Of a DNA stretch of 64,000 bases, positions 12,500 to 23,988 are shown in pieces. The stretch covers positions 1-64,000 of the forward strand of contig MBPM02000135.1 in the NCBI GenBank assembly GCA_001695595.3. Direction: 5' to 3'. The stretch comes from Plasmopara viticola. Its lineage: Eukaryota > Oomycota > Peronosporomycetes > Peronosporales > Peronosporaceae. Below the pieces are notes generated by a model that saw only the letters and a list, made by a program, of their open reading frames with translations, was not told where the DNA came from and searched no databases. Both the position numbers and the translations under genes were made by a program. Position 1 is the stretch's first letter. Each line of letters starts with the position of its first letter.

Positions 12500-15400
12500 T
12501 GTCTAGACCGACAAAAAGGACGTATCTCTAACTATTCAGCGTCTCAGCTCGTCAAAAAAATGCGTGTACACTGCTTTGTGGCTTGACTACGTTTGGGCAT
12601 GTCTAGACCGATAAAAAGGACGTTTCTGTAACCATTCAGCGTCTCAGCTCGTCAAAAGAATGTGTGTACACAGCGTTGTGGCTTAACTACGTCTGAGCAT
12701 GTCTAGACCGATAAAAAGGACGTATCTGTGGTCATATAGCGTCTCAGAGCGTCAAAAGAATGCGTGTACACTGCGTTGTAGCTCTATTGTGTCTGTGTAT
12801 GTCTGGACCGATAGCAAGGTTGTATCTGTAACCATTCAGCGTCGAAGCGCGTCAAAAGTATGCTTATACACTGCGTTGTGGCTCTATTGCGTCTGTGCAT
12901 CTCAAGACCGATAAAAAGGACGTATCTGTGGCCATACAGCGTCTCAGCGCGTCAAAAGAATGCGTGTACACTGCGTTGTGGCTTAACTACGTCTGTGCAT
13001 GTCTAGACCGATAAAAAGGACGTATCTGTAACCATTCAGCGTCTCAGCTCGTCAGAAGAATGCGTGTACACTGCGTTGTGGCTTAACTACGTCTGTGCAT
13101 GTCTAGACCGATAAAAAGGACGTATCTGTAACCATTCAGCGTCTCAGCTCGTCAAAAAAATGCGTGTACACTGCTTTGTGGCTTGACTACGTTTGGGCAT
13201 GTCTAGACCGATAAAAAGGACGTTTCTGTAACCATTCAGAGTCTCAGCTCGTCAAAAGAATGTGTGTACACAGCGTTGTGGCTTAACTACGTCTGAGCAT
13301 GTCTAGACCGATAAAAAGGACGTATCTGTGGTCATATAGCGTCTCAGAGCGTCAAAAGAATGCGTGTACACTGCGTTGTAGCTCTATTGTGTCTGTGTAT
13401 GTCTGGACCGATAGCAAGGTTGTATCTGTAACCATTCAGCGTCGAAGCGCGTCAAAAGAATGCGTGTACACTGCGTTGTGGCTCTTTTGCGTCTGTGCTT
13501 GTCTAGACCGATGGAAAGGTCGTATCTGTGGCCATAGCGTCTCAGCGCGTCAAAAGAATGCGTGTACACTGTGTTGTGGCTTAACTACGTCTTTGCATGT
13601 CTAGACCGATAAAAAGGACGTATCTGTGGCCATTCAGCGTCTCGGCGCGTCAAAGAGTGCGTGTACACAGCGTTGTGGCTCTATTGCGTCTGTGCATGTG
13701 TAGACCGATAGCAAGGTTGTATCCGTAACCATTTAGCGTCTAAGCGCGTCAAAAGAATGCGTGTAGACTGCTTTGTGGCTTGACTACGTCTGCGCATGTC
13801 TAGACCGATAAAAAGGACGTATCTGTGGCCATACAGCGTCTCAGCGCGTCAAAAGAATGCGTGTACACTGCGTTGTGGCTTAACTACGTCTGTGCATGTC
13901 TAGACCGATAGAAAGGACGTATCTGTGGCCATACAGCGTCTCAGCTTCAAAAGTATGCTTATACACTGCGTTGTGGCTCTATTGCGTCTGTGCATGTCAA
14001 GACTGATAAAAAGGATGTATTTGAGGCCATACAGCGTCTCAGCCTATCAAAAGAATGTGTGTACACAGCGTTGTGGCTCTATTGCGTGTGTGCATGTCTA
14101 GACCGATAGCAAGGATGTATCTGTAACCATTCAGCGTCTCAGCTCGTCAAAAGAATGCGTGTACACTGCTTTGTGGCTTGACTACGTCTGGGCATGTCTA
14201 GACCGATAAAAAGGACGTATCTGTGGCGATACAGCGTCTTCAGCGATTCAAACGTATGCTTATACACTGCGTTGTGGCTCTATTGTGTCTGTGCATGTCT
14301 AGACCGATAGAAAGGACGTATCTGTAACCATTCAGCGTCTAAGCTCGTCAAAAGAATGCGTGTACACTGCGTTGTGGCTTAACTACGTCTGTGCATGTCT
14401 AGACCGATAGAAAGGACGTATCTGTGGCCATACAGCGTCTCAGCGCTTCAAAAGTATGCTTATACACTGCGTTGTGGCTCTATTGCGTCTGTGCATGTCA
14501 AGACTGATAAAAAGGATGTATTTGAGGCCATACAGCGTCCAGCCTATCAAAAGAATGCGTGTACACAGCGTTGTGGCTCTATTGCGTGTGTGCATGTCTA
14601 GACCGATAGCAAGGATGTATCTGTAACCATTCAGCGTCTCAGCTCGTCAAAAGAATGCGTGTACAGTGCCTTGTGGTTTGACTACGTCTGGGCATGTCTA
14701 GACCGATAAAAAGGACGTATCTGTGGCGATACAGCGTCTCAGCGATTCAAACGTATGCTTATACACTGCGTTGTGGCTCTATTGTGTCTGTGAATGTCTA
14801 GACCGATAGAAAGGACGTATCTGTAACCATTAAGCGTCTAAGCTCGTCAAAAGAATGCGTGTACACTGCGTTGTGGCTTAACTACGTCTGTGCATGTCTA
14901 TACCGATAGAAAGGACGTATCTGTGGCCATACAGCGTCTCAGCGCTTCAAAAGTATGCTTATACACTACGTTGTGGCTCTATTGCGTCTGTGCATGTCTG
15001 GACTGATAGAAAGGACGTATCTGTGGCCATACAGCGTCTCAGCACTTCAAAAGTATGCTTATACACTGCGTTGTGGCTCTCTTGCGCCTGTGCATGTCTA
15101 GACCGATAAAAAGGACGTAGCTGTAATTATTCAGCGTCTCAGCTCGTCAAAAGAATGCGTGTAGACTGCTTTGTGGCTTGACTACGTCTGGGCATGTCTA
15201 GACCGATAAAAAGGACGTATCTGTGGCGATACAGCGTCTCAGCGATTCAAACGTATGCTTATACACTGCGTTGTGGCTCTTTTGTGTCTGTGCATGTCTA
15301 GTCCGATAGAAAGGACGTATCTGTATCCATTCAGCGTCTAAGCTCGTCAAAAGAATGCGTGTACACTGCTTTGTGGCTTAACTACGTCTGTGCATGTCTA

Positions 15401-17390
15401 GACCGATAGAAAGGACGTATCTGTGGCCATACAGCGTCTCAGCTTCAAAAGTATGCTTATACACTGCGTTGTGGCTCTATTGCGTCTGTGCATGTCTGGA
15501 CTGATAGAAAGGACGTATCTGTGGCCATATAGCGTCTTAGCGCTTCAAAAGCATGCTTTTACACTGCGTTGTGGCTCTATTGCGTCTGTGCATGTCTAGA
15601 CCGATGGAAAGTACGTATCTGGAACCTTTCAGCGTCTCAGCTCGTCAAAAGAATGCGTGTACACTGCGTTGCGACTTAACTACGTCTGTGCATGTCTAGA
15701 CCGATAGCAAAGACATATCTGTGGCCATACAGCGTCTTAGCGCTTCAAAAGCATGCTTTTACACTGCGTTGAGGCTCTATTGCGTCTGTGCATGTCTAGA
15801 CCGACAAAAAGGACGTATCTCTAACTATTCAGCGTCTCAGCTCGTCAAAAAAATGCGTGTACACTGCTTTGTGGCTTGACTACGTTTGGGCATGTCTAGA
15901 CCGATAAAAAGGACGTTTCTGTAACCATTCAGCGTCTCAGCTCGTCAAAAGAATGTGTGTACACAGCGTTGTGGCTTAACTACGTCTGAGCATGTCTAGA
16001 CCGATAAAAAGGACGTATCTGTGGTCATATAGCGTCTCAGAGCGTCAAAAGAATGCGTGTACACTGCGTTGTAGCTCTATTGTGTCTGTGTATGTCTGGA
16101 CCGATAGCAAGGTTGTATCTGTAACCATTCAGCGTCGAAGCGCGTCAAAAGAATGCGTGTACACTGCGTTGTGGCTCTTTTGCGTCTGTGCTTGTCTAGA
16201 CCGATGGAAAGGTCGTATCTGTGGCCATAGCGTCTCAGCGCGTCAAAAGAATGCGTGTACACTGTGTTGTGGCTTAACTACGTCTTTGCATGTCTAGACC
16301 GATAAAAAGGACGTATCTGTGGCCATTCAGCGTCTCGGCGCGTCAAAGAGTGCGTGTACACAGCGTTGTGGCTCTATTGCGTCTGTGCATGTGTAGACCG
16401 ATAGCAAGGTTGTATCCGTATCCATTTAGCGTCGAAGCGCGTCAAAAGAATGCGTGTAGACTGCTTTGTGGCTTGACTACGTCTGGGCATGTCTAGACCG
16501 ATAAAAAGGACGTATCTGTGGCCATACAGCGTCTCAGCGCGTCAAAAGAATGCGTGTACACTGCGTTGTGGCTTAACTACGTCTGTGCATGTCTAGACCG
16601 ATAGCAAAGACATATCTGTGGCCATACAGCGTCTTAGCGCTTCAAAAGCATGCTTTTACACTGCGTTGAGGCTCTATTGCGTCTGTGCATGTCTAGACCG
16701 ACAAAAAGGACGTATCTCTAACTATTCAGCGTCTCAGCTCGTCAAAAAAATGCGTGTACACTGCTTTGTGGCTTGACTACGTTTGGGCATGTCTAGACCG
16801 ATAAAAAGGACGTTTCTGTAACCATTCAGCGTCTCAGCTCGTCAAAAGAATGTGTGTACACAGCGTTGTGGCTGAACTACGTCTGAGCATGTCTAGACCG
16901 ATAAAAAGGACGTATCTGTGGTCATATAGCGTCTCAGAGCGTCAAAAGAATGCGTGTACACTGCGTTGTAGCTCTATTGTGTCTGTGTATGTCTGGACCG
17001 ATAGCAAGGTTGTATCTGTAACCATTCAGCGTCGAAGCGCGTCAAAAGAATGCGTGTACACTGCGTTGTGGCTCTTTTGCGTCTGTGCTTGTCTAGACCG
17101 ATGGAAAGGTCGTATCTGTGGCCATAGCGTCTCAGCGCGTCAAAAGAATGCGTGTACACTGTGTTGTGGCTTAACTACGTCTTTGCATGTCTAGACCGAT
17201 AAAAAGGACGTATCTGTGGCCATTCCGCGTCTCGGCGCGTCAAAGAGTGCGTGTACACAGCGTTGTGGCTCTATTGCGTCTGTGCATGTGTAGACCGATA
17301 GCAAGGTTGTATCCGTAACCATTTAGCGTCTAAGCGCGTCAAAAGAATGCGTGTACACTGCGTTGTGGCTCTATTGCGTCTGAGCATGTC
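12500..17390 (+). repeat. Four-copy higher-order unit within family A
   Basis: A multi-monomer cassette (GTCAAAAAAATGCG, GACTACGTTTGGGC, GGACGTTTCTGTAACC, TCATATAGCG, GACCGATAGCAAGGTTG, CAGCGTCGAAGCGCG) starts near 12541, 13141, 15834 and 16731. Offsets are 600, 2693 and 897. The last two copies form a direct tandem (about 15790-16690 and 16690-17390) running up to the inversion point. The second copy (13141 on) and the last two also carry the shortened monomer GGCCATAGCGTCTCAG. Confidence 0.88.
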
Positions 17391-17432
17391 TAGACCGATG
17401 GAAAGGACGTATCTGTGGCCATTTAGCGTCTT

Positions 17433-17506
17433 AGCGCGTCAAACGAATGCGTGTACACAGCGTAATGGAGCCACAACGCTGTGTACACGCATTCGTTTGA
17501 CGCGCT
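17433..17506. other. Palindromic inversion junction between + and - A arrays
   Basis: Bases 17433-17462 are the exact reverse complement of 17477-17506, leaving a 14-base spacer at 17463-17476. One mismatch further out, the arms continue to pair at satellite level. The private variant TCAAACGAATGCG on the left arm is mirrored on the right, so the arms come from the same monomer. This is a fold-back junction rather than a chance meeting of two arrays. The DNA can in principle extrude as a hairpin. Confidence 0.95.
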
Positions 17507-20500
17507 GAGACGCTGTATGGCCACAGATACGTCCTTTTTATCGGTCTAACCATGCAAAGACGCAATAGAGCCACAACGCAGTGTACACGCATTCTTTTGA
17601 CGCGCTAAGACGCTGAATGGCCATAGATACGTCCTTTTTATCGGTCTAGACATGCAAAGATGTAGTTAAGCCACAACGCAGTGTACACGCATTCATTTGA
17701 CGCGCTGAGACGCTCTATGGCCACAGATACGTCCTTTCTATCGGTCTAGACATGCACAGACGTAGTGAAGCCACAACGCAGTGTACACGCATTCGTTTGA
17801 CGCGCTGAGACGCTATATGGCCACAGATACGTCCTTTCTATCGGTCTAGACATGCACAGACGCAATAGAGCCTCAACGCAGTGTAAAAGCATGCTTTTGA
17901 AGCGCTAAGACGCTGTATGGCCACAGATATGTCTTTGCTATCGGTCTAGACATGCACAGACGTAGTTAAGTCGCAACGCAGTGTACACGCATTCTTTTGA
18001 CGAGCTGAGACGCTGAAAGGTTCCAGATACGTACTTTCCATCAGTCTAGACATGCACAGACGCAATAGAGCCACAACGCAGTGTACGCGCATTCTTTTGA
18101 CGCGCTGAGACGCATAATGGCCACAAATACGTCCTTTCTATCGGTCTAGACATGCACAGACGCAATAGAGCCACAACGCAGTGTACACGCATTCTTTTGA
18201 CGCGCTGAGACGCTATATGGCCACAGACACGTCCTTTCTATCGGTCAAGACATGCACAGACGCAATAGAGCCACAACGCAGTGTATAAGCATACTTTTGA
18301 AGCCCAGAGACGCTGTATGGCCACAGATACGTCCTTTCTATCGGTCTAGACATGCAAATACGCAATAGAGCCACAACGCAGTGTATAAGCATACTTTTAA
18401 AGCGCTAAGACACTGTATGGCCACAGATATGTCCTCGCTATCGGTCTAGATATGCACAGAGGTAGTCAAGCCACAACACAGTGTACACGCATTCTTTTGA
18501 CGCGCTGAGACGCTATATGGCCACCGATTCGTCCTTTCTATCGATCTAGACATGCGCAGACGCAATAGAGCCACAACGCAGTGTATAAGCATACTTTTGA
18601 AGCGCTGAGACGCTGTATGGTCACAGATACGTCCTTTCTATCGATCTAGACATGCACAGACGTAGTTAAGCCACAACGCTGTGTACACGCATTCTTTTGA
18701 CGAGCTGAGACGCTGTATGGCCACAGATACGTCCTTTTTATCGCTTTAGACATGCACAGACGTTGTTAAGCCTCAACGCTGTCTACACGCATTCTTTTGA
18801 CGAGCTGAGACGCTGAATGGTTATAGATAAGTCCTTTTTGTCGGTCTAGACATGCACAGACGCAATAGAGCCACAACGCAGTGTATAAGCATACGTTTGA
18901 AGCGCTGAGATGCTGTATGGCCACAGATATGTCCTCGCTATCGGTCTAGATATGCACAGAGGTAGTTAAGCCACAACGCAGTGTACACGCATTCTTTTGA
19001 CGCACCGAGACGCTATACGACCACAGATACGTCCTTTCTATCGGTCTAGACATGCAAAGACGTAGTTAAGCCACACGCAGTGTACACGCATTCTTTTGAC
19101 GAACTAAAACGCTGAATAGTTACAGATACGTCCTTGCTATCAGTCTAGACATGCACAGACGCAATAGAGCCACAACGCTGTGTACACGCATTCTTTTGAC
19201 GTACTGAGACGCTGTATGGCCAAAGATACGTCCTTTCTATCGGTCTAGACATGCAAAGACGCAATAGAGCCACAACGCAGTGTATAAGCATACGTTTGAA
19301 GCGCTGAGATGCTGTATGGCCACAGATATGTCCTCGCTATCGGTCTAGATATGCACAGAGGTAGTTAAGCCACAACGCAGTGTACACGCATTCTTTTGAC
19401 GCACCGAGACGCTATACGACCACAGATACGTCCTTTTTATCGGTCTAGACATGCACAGACGTAGTTGAGCCACAACGCAGTGTACACGCATTCTTTTGAT
19501 GCGCTGAGACACTGCATGGCCCCAGATACGTCCTTTCTATCGGTCTAGACATGCACAGACGTAGTTAAGCTACAACGCTGTGTACACGCATTCTTTGGAC
19601 GCGCTGAGACACGCGTTCTTTTGACGAGCTGAGACGCTGTATGGCCACAGATACGTCCTTTTTTTCGCTTTAGACATGCAAAGACGTAGTTAAGCCACAA
19701 CACAGTGTACACGCATTCTTTTGACGCGCTGAGACGCTATATGGCCACAGATACGTCCTTTCTATCGGTCTAGACATGCACAGACGCAATAGAGCCACAA
19801 CGCTGTGTACACGCATTCTTTTGACGTACTGAGACGCTGTATGGCCAAAGATACGTCCTTTCTATCGGTCTAGACATGCAAAGACGCAATAGAGCCACAA
19901 CGCAGTGTATAAGCATACTTTTGAAGCGCTGAGATGCTGTATGGCCACAGATATGTCCTCGCTATCGGTCTAGATATGCACAGAGGTAGTTAAGCCACAA
20001 CGCAGTGTACACGCATTCTTTTGACGCGCTGAGACGCTATACGACCACAGATACGTCCTTTCTATCAGTCTAGACATGCAAAGACGTAGTTAAGCCACAC
20101 GCAGTGTACACGCATTCTTTTGACGAACTAAGACGCTGAATAGTTACAGATACGTCCTTGCTATCGGTCTAGACATGCACAGACGTAGTTAAGCCACAAC
20201 GCAGTTTAAAAGCATATTTTGAAGCGTTGAGACGCTGTATGGCCACAGATACGTCCTTTTTATCGGTCTAGACATGCACAGACGTTGTTAAGCCACAACG
20301 CAGTGTACACGCATTCTTTTGACGCGCTGAGACGCTATATGGCCACCGATACGTCCTTTCTATCGATCTAGACATGCCCAGACGTGGTTAACCCACAACG
20401 CAGTGTATAAGCATACTTTTGAAGCGCTGAGACGCTGTATGGCCACAGATACGTCCTTTCTATCGGTCTAGACATGCAAAGACGTAGTTAAGCCACAACG

Positions 20501-21688
20501 CTGTGTACACGCATTCTTTTGACGAGCTGAGACGCTGTATGGCCACAGATACGTCCTTTTTATCGCTTTAGACATGCACAGACGTTGTTAAGCCACAACG
20601 CAGTCTACATGCATTCTTTTGACGAGCTGAGACGCTGAATGGTTATAGATAAGTCCTTTTTGTCGGTCTAGACATGCACAGACGCAATAGAGCCACAACG
20701 CAGTGTACACGCATTCTTTTGACGCGCTGAGACGCTATACGACCACAGATACGTCCTTTCTATCAGTCTAGACATGCAAAGACGTAGTTAAGCCACACGC
20801 AGTGTACACGCATTCTTTTGACGAACTAAGACGCTGAATAGTTACAGATACGTCTTTGCTATCGGTCTAGACATTCACAGACGTAGTTAAGCCACAACTC
20901 AGTTTAAAAGCATACTTTTGAAGCGTTGAGACGCTGTATGGCCACAGATACGTCCTTTTTATCGGTCTAGACATTCACAGACGTAGTTGAGCCACAACGC
21001 AGTGTACACGCATTCTTTTGACGCGCTGAGACACTGCATGGCCCCAGATACGTCCTTTCTATCGGTCTAGACATGCACAGACGTAGTTAAGCCACAACGC
21101 TGTGTACACGCATTCTTTTGACGAGCTGAGACGCTGTTTGGCGACAAATACGTCCTTTCTATCAGTCTAGACATGCACAAACGAAATTAAGCCACAACGC
21201 TGTGTACACGCATTCTTTTGACGAGCTGAGACTCTAAATGGTTACAAATACGTCCTTGCAATCGGTCTACACATGCACAGACGCAAAAGAGCCCCAATGC
21301 AGTGTACACGCATTCTTTTGAATCGCTGAGGCGCTGTATGGCCACAGATACGTCCTTTTTATCGGTCTAGACATGCACAGACGAAGTTAAGCCACAACGC
21401 AGTGTACACGCATTCTTTGGACGCGCTGAGACACGCGTTCTTTTGACGAGCTGAGACGCTGTATGGCCACAGATACGTCCTTTTTATCGCTTTAGACATG
21501 CAAAGACGTAGTTAAGCCACAACACAGTGTACACGCATTCTTTTGACGCGCTGAGACGCTATATGGCCACAGATACGTCCTTTCTATCGGTCTATACATG
21601 CACAGACGCAATGGAGCCACAACGCAGTGTATACGCATTCTTTTGACGCGCTAAGACGCTGAATGGCCATAAATACGTCCTTTGTATC
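17477..21688 (-). repeat. Satellite family A array, minus orientation
   Basis: About 42 family A monomers in reverse orientation (ATCGGTCTAGAC repeated every 100 bases). The array is about half as long as the matching plus arm from 8889 to 17462. It shares private variants with that arm in mirror order: 17850-18070 matches the reverse complement of 15575-15800, and 21190-21761 matches 8811-9390. No gene is visible. Confidence 0.96.
18860..20880 (-). repeat. Higher-order duplications in the minus A array
   Basis: A multi-monomer cassette (TGTCCTCGCTATCGG, TAGATATGCACAGAGG, CGCTATACGACCACAG and the 99-base unit AGCCACACGCAGTG) recurs in whole or part. The CTATACGACC landmark lies near 19014, 19413, 20038 and 20736, giving offsets near 399, 625 and 698. 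A separate block near 18560-18850 recurs near 20390-20690 at an offset of 1821, marked by TTATCGCTTTAGAC and TAGATAAGTCCTTTTTGTCG. Confidence 0.82.
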
Positions 21689-21691
21689 GCT
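21671..21691. other. Family A / family B boundary (same orientation)
   Basis: GAATGGCCAT (A-type) is followed within one monomer by TCGCTCTAGAC and then CGAAGTGTATAATCATTCTG (B-type). The 100-bp register continues across the switch, so A and B join in phase. That suits exchange between aligned monomers better than insertion of one array in another. The boundary is mirrored at 8884-8902. Confidence 0.88.
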
Positions 21692-23055
21692 CTAGACATG
21701 CACAGAAGCAATAGAGCCACGACGAAGTGTATAATCATTCTGTTGGAGTACCGAGACATTGTACAGCCACAGATACGTCCTTTCTGTCGGCCTAGACATG
21801 CACAGAAGCAATATAGCCACAACGAAGTGTATAAGCATCAGTTAGAGTGCTAAGACGTTGTACGGCCAAAGACACGTCCTTTCTATTGCTTTAGACATGC
21901 ACAGATGCAATAGAGCTTCAACGAAGTGTATAATAATTCTGTTGGAGTACTGAGACATTGTACGGCCACAGATACGTCTTTTCTATCGCTCTAGACATGC
22001 ACAGAAGCAATAGAGTCACAACGAAGTGTATAATCATTCTGTTGGAGCGCTGAGACGTTGTACGGCCACAGATACGTCCTTTCTATCGCTCTAGACATGC
22101 ACAGACGCGATAGAGCCACAACGAAGTGTATAATCATTTTGTTGGAGTACTGAGACGTTGTACGCCCACAGATACATCTTTTCCTTCGCTCAAGACATGC
22201 ACAGACGGAATAGACCCACGACGAAGTGTATAAGCATTCAGTTTGAGCGCTGAGGCGTTGTACGGCCACAGATACGTCCTTTGTATCGCTCTAGACATGC
22301 ACAGAAGCAATAGAGCCACATCGAAGTGTATAATCATTCTGTTGGAGAGCTGAAACGTTCTACGGCCACATATACGTCCTTCTATCGCTCTAGACATACA
22401 CAGAAGCACTAGAGCCACATCGATGTGTATAATCATTCTGTTGAAGGGCTGAGACGTTGTACGGCCACAGATACGTCCATTCTATCGCTTTAGACATGCA
22501 CAGACGCGATAAAGTCACGACGAAGTGTATAATCATTCTGTTGGAGTACTGAGACGTTGTACGGCCACAGATACGTCCTTTCTATCGCACTAGACATGCA
22601 CAGACGCGATATTCTGTTGGAGCGCTGAGACGTTGTACGGCCCCAGATACGTCTTTTCTTTCTCTCTAGACATGTACAGATGCAATAGAGCCACAAAAAG
22701 GTGTATAAACATTCTGTTGTTGCAATGAGACGTTGTACGGCCACAGATACGTTCTTTCTATCGCTCTAGACATGCACATCTGGAAAAGAGCCACATCGAA
22801 GTATAAAAACATTCTGTTGGAGTACTGAGACGTTGTGCGTTCACAGAAACGCCCTTGCTATCGCTCTAGACATGCACAGATGCAATAGAGCCACAACGAA
22901 GTGTAAAAGAATTCTGTTGGAGGGCTGAGACGTTGTACGGCCACAAATACGTCCTTTCTTTCGCTCTAGACATGCACAGAAGCAATAATTCTACGACGAA
23001 GTGTATAATCATTCTGTTGGAGGGCTGAGACGTTGTACGGCCACAGATACGTCCT
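21691..23055 (-). repeat. 1.37-kb segmental duplication, copy 1 (copy 2 at 23964-25328)
   Basis: The two copies are offset by 2273 bases and were identical at the places I compared by eye. Shared private marks: TCTGTCGGCCTAGAC, ATAAGCATCAGTTAGAG, CCTTCGCTCAAGAC, the shortened unit GACGCGATATTCTG and GTGCGTTCACAGAAACGCC. Copy 1 begins at the A/B boundary, so copy 2 carries the first B monomer of the boundary into pure B context. The end is marked by TCCTTTCTTTCG against TCCTCTCTATCG. Confidence 0.93.
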
Positions 23056-23788
23056 TTCTTTCGCTCTAAGCATACACAGATGCAAAAGAGCAACAACGAA
23101 GTGTATAGTCATTCTGTTGGAGTACTGAGACGTTGTACGGCCACAGATACGTCCTTTCCATCGCTCTAGACATGCACAGTCGCGATAGAGCCACAACGAA
23201 GTGTATGATCGTTCTGTTGGAGCGCTGAGACGTTGTACGGCCACAGATACGTCCTTTCTTTCGCTCTAGTCACGTACAGATGCAAAAGATCAACAACGAA
23301 GTGTATAATAATTCTGTTGGAGCGCTGAGACATTGTATGGCCAAAAATACGTCCTTTTTATCGCTCTAGACATGCACAGATGCAATAGAGCCACAAAGAA
23401 GTGTATAAGCATTTAGTTGGAGCGCTGAGGCGTTGTAAGGCCACAGATACGTCGTTTCTATCGCTCTAGACATGCACAGATGCAATAGAACTCCAACAAA
23501 GTGCTTAACCATTTTGTTGGTGCGCTATGACGTTGTACGGCAAAGATACGTCCTTTCTTTTGCTTCAGACATGCCCAGAAGCAATAGAGCCACAACAAAG
23601 TATTTAATAATGTTGTTGGAGCGCTGAGACATTATACGGCCAAAGATACATCCTTGCTTTCGCTCTAGTCATGCACAGAAGCAATAAAGCCACAACGAAG
23701 TGTATAATCATTTTGTTGGAGTGGTGAGACGTTGTACGCCCACAGATACGTCTTTTTCTTCGCTCAAGACATGCACAGAAGCAATAGA

Positions 23789-23988
23789 GCCACGACGAAG
23801 TGTATAATCATTCTGTTGAAGCGCTAAGACATTGTACGGCCACAGATACGTCCTTTCTATCACTCTAGACATGCACAGATGCAATAGAGCCACGACGAAG
23901 TGTATAATCATTCTGTTGAAGCGCTAAGACATTGTACGGCCACAGATACGTCCTTTCTATCACTCTAGACATGCACAGAAGCAATAGA
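23789..23988 (-). repeat. Tandem pair of near-identical B monomers
   Basis: The unit with CTGTTGAAGCGCTAAGACAT and CTATCACTCTAGAC occurs twice in direct succession 100 bases apart. The only difference seen is GATGC against GAAGC. This is a very recent single-monomer duplication beside the start of the 23964 copy. Confidence 0.8.

Larger units (their letters stand above)
1..17462 (+). repeat. Satellite family A array, plus orientation
   Basis: A tandem array of about 170 monomers with a 100-bp period. Successive GTCTAGACCGAT boxes fall almost exactly 100 bases apart, with occasional 99 or 101. Units vary at fixed places: GTGGCCATACAG against GTAACCATTCAG, and GGCTTAACTACG against GGCTCTATTGCG. 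These variants mix without strict alternation, so there is no simple dimer structure. Local duplications of 300 to 3194 bp are listed separately. Reading frames within it are short and rotate with each monomer; none is a gene. I see nothing but satellite here apart from the B fragment at 8811-8885. Confidence 0.97.
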
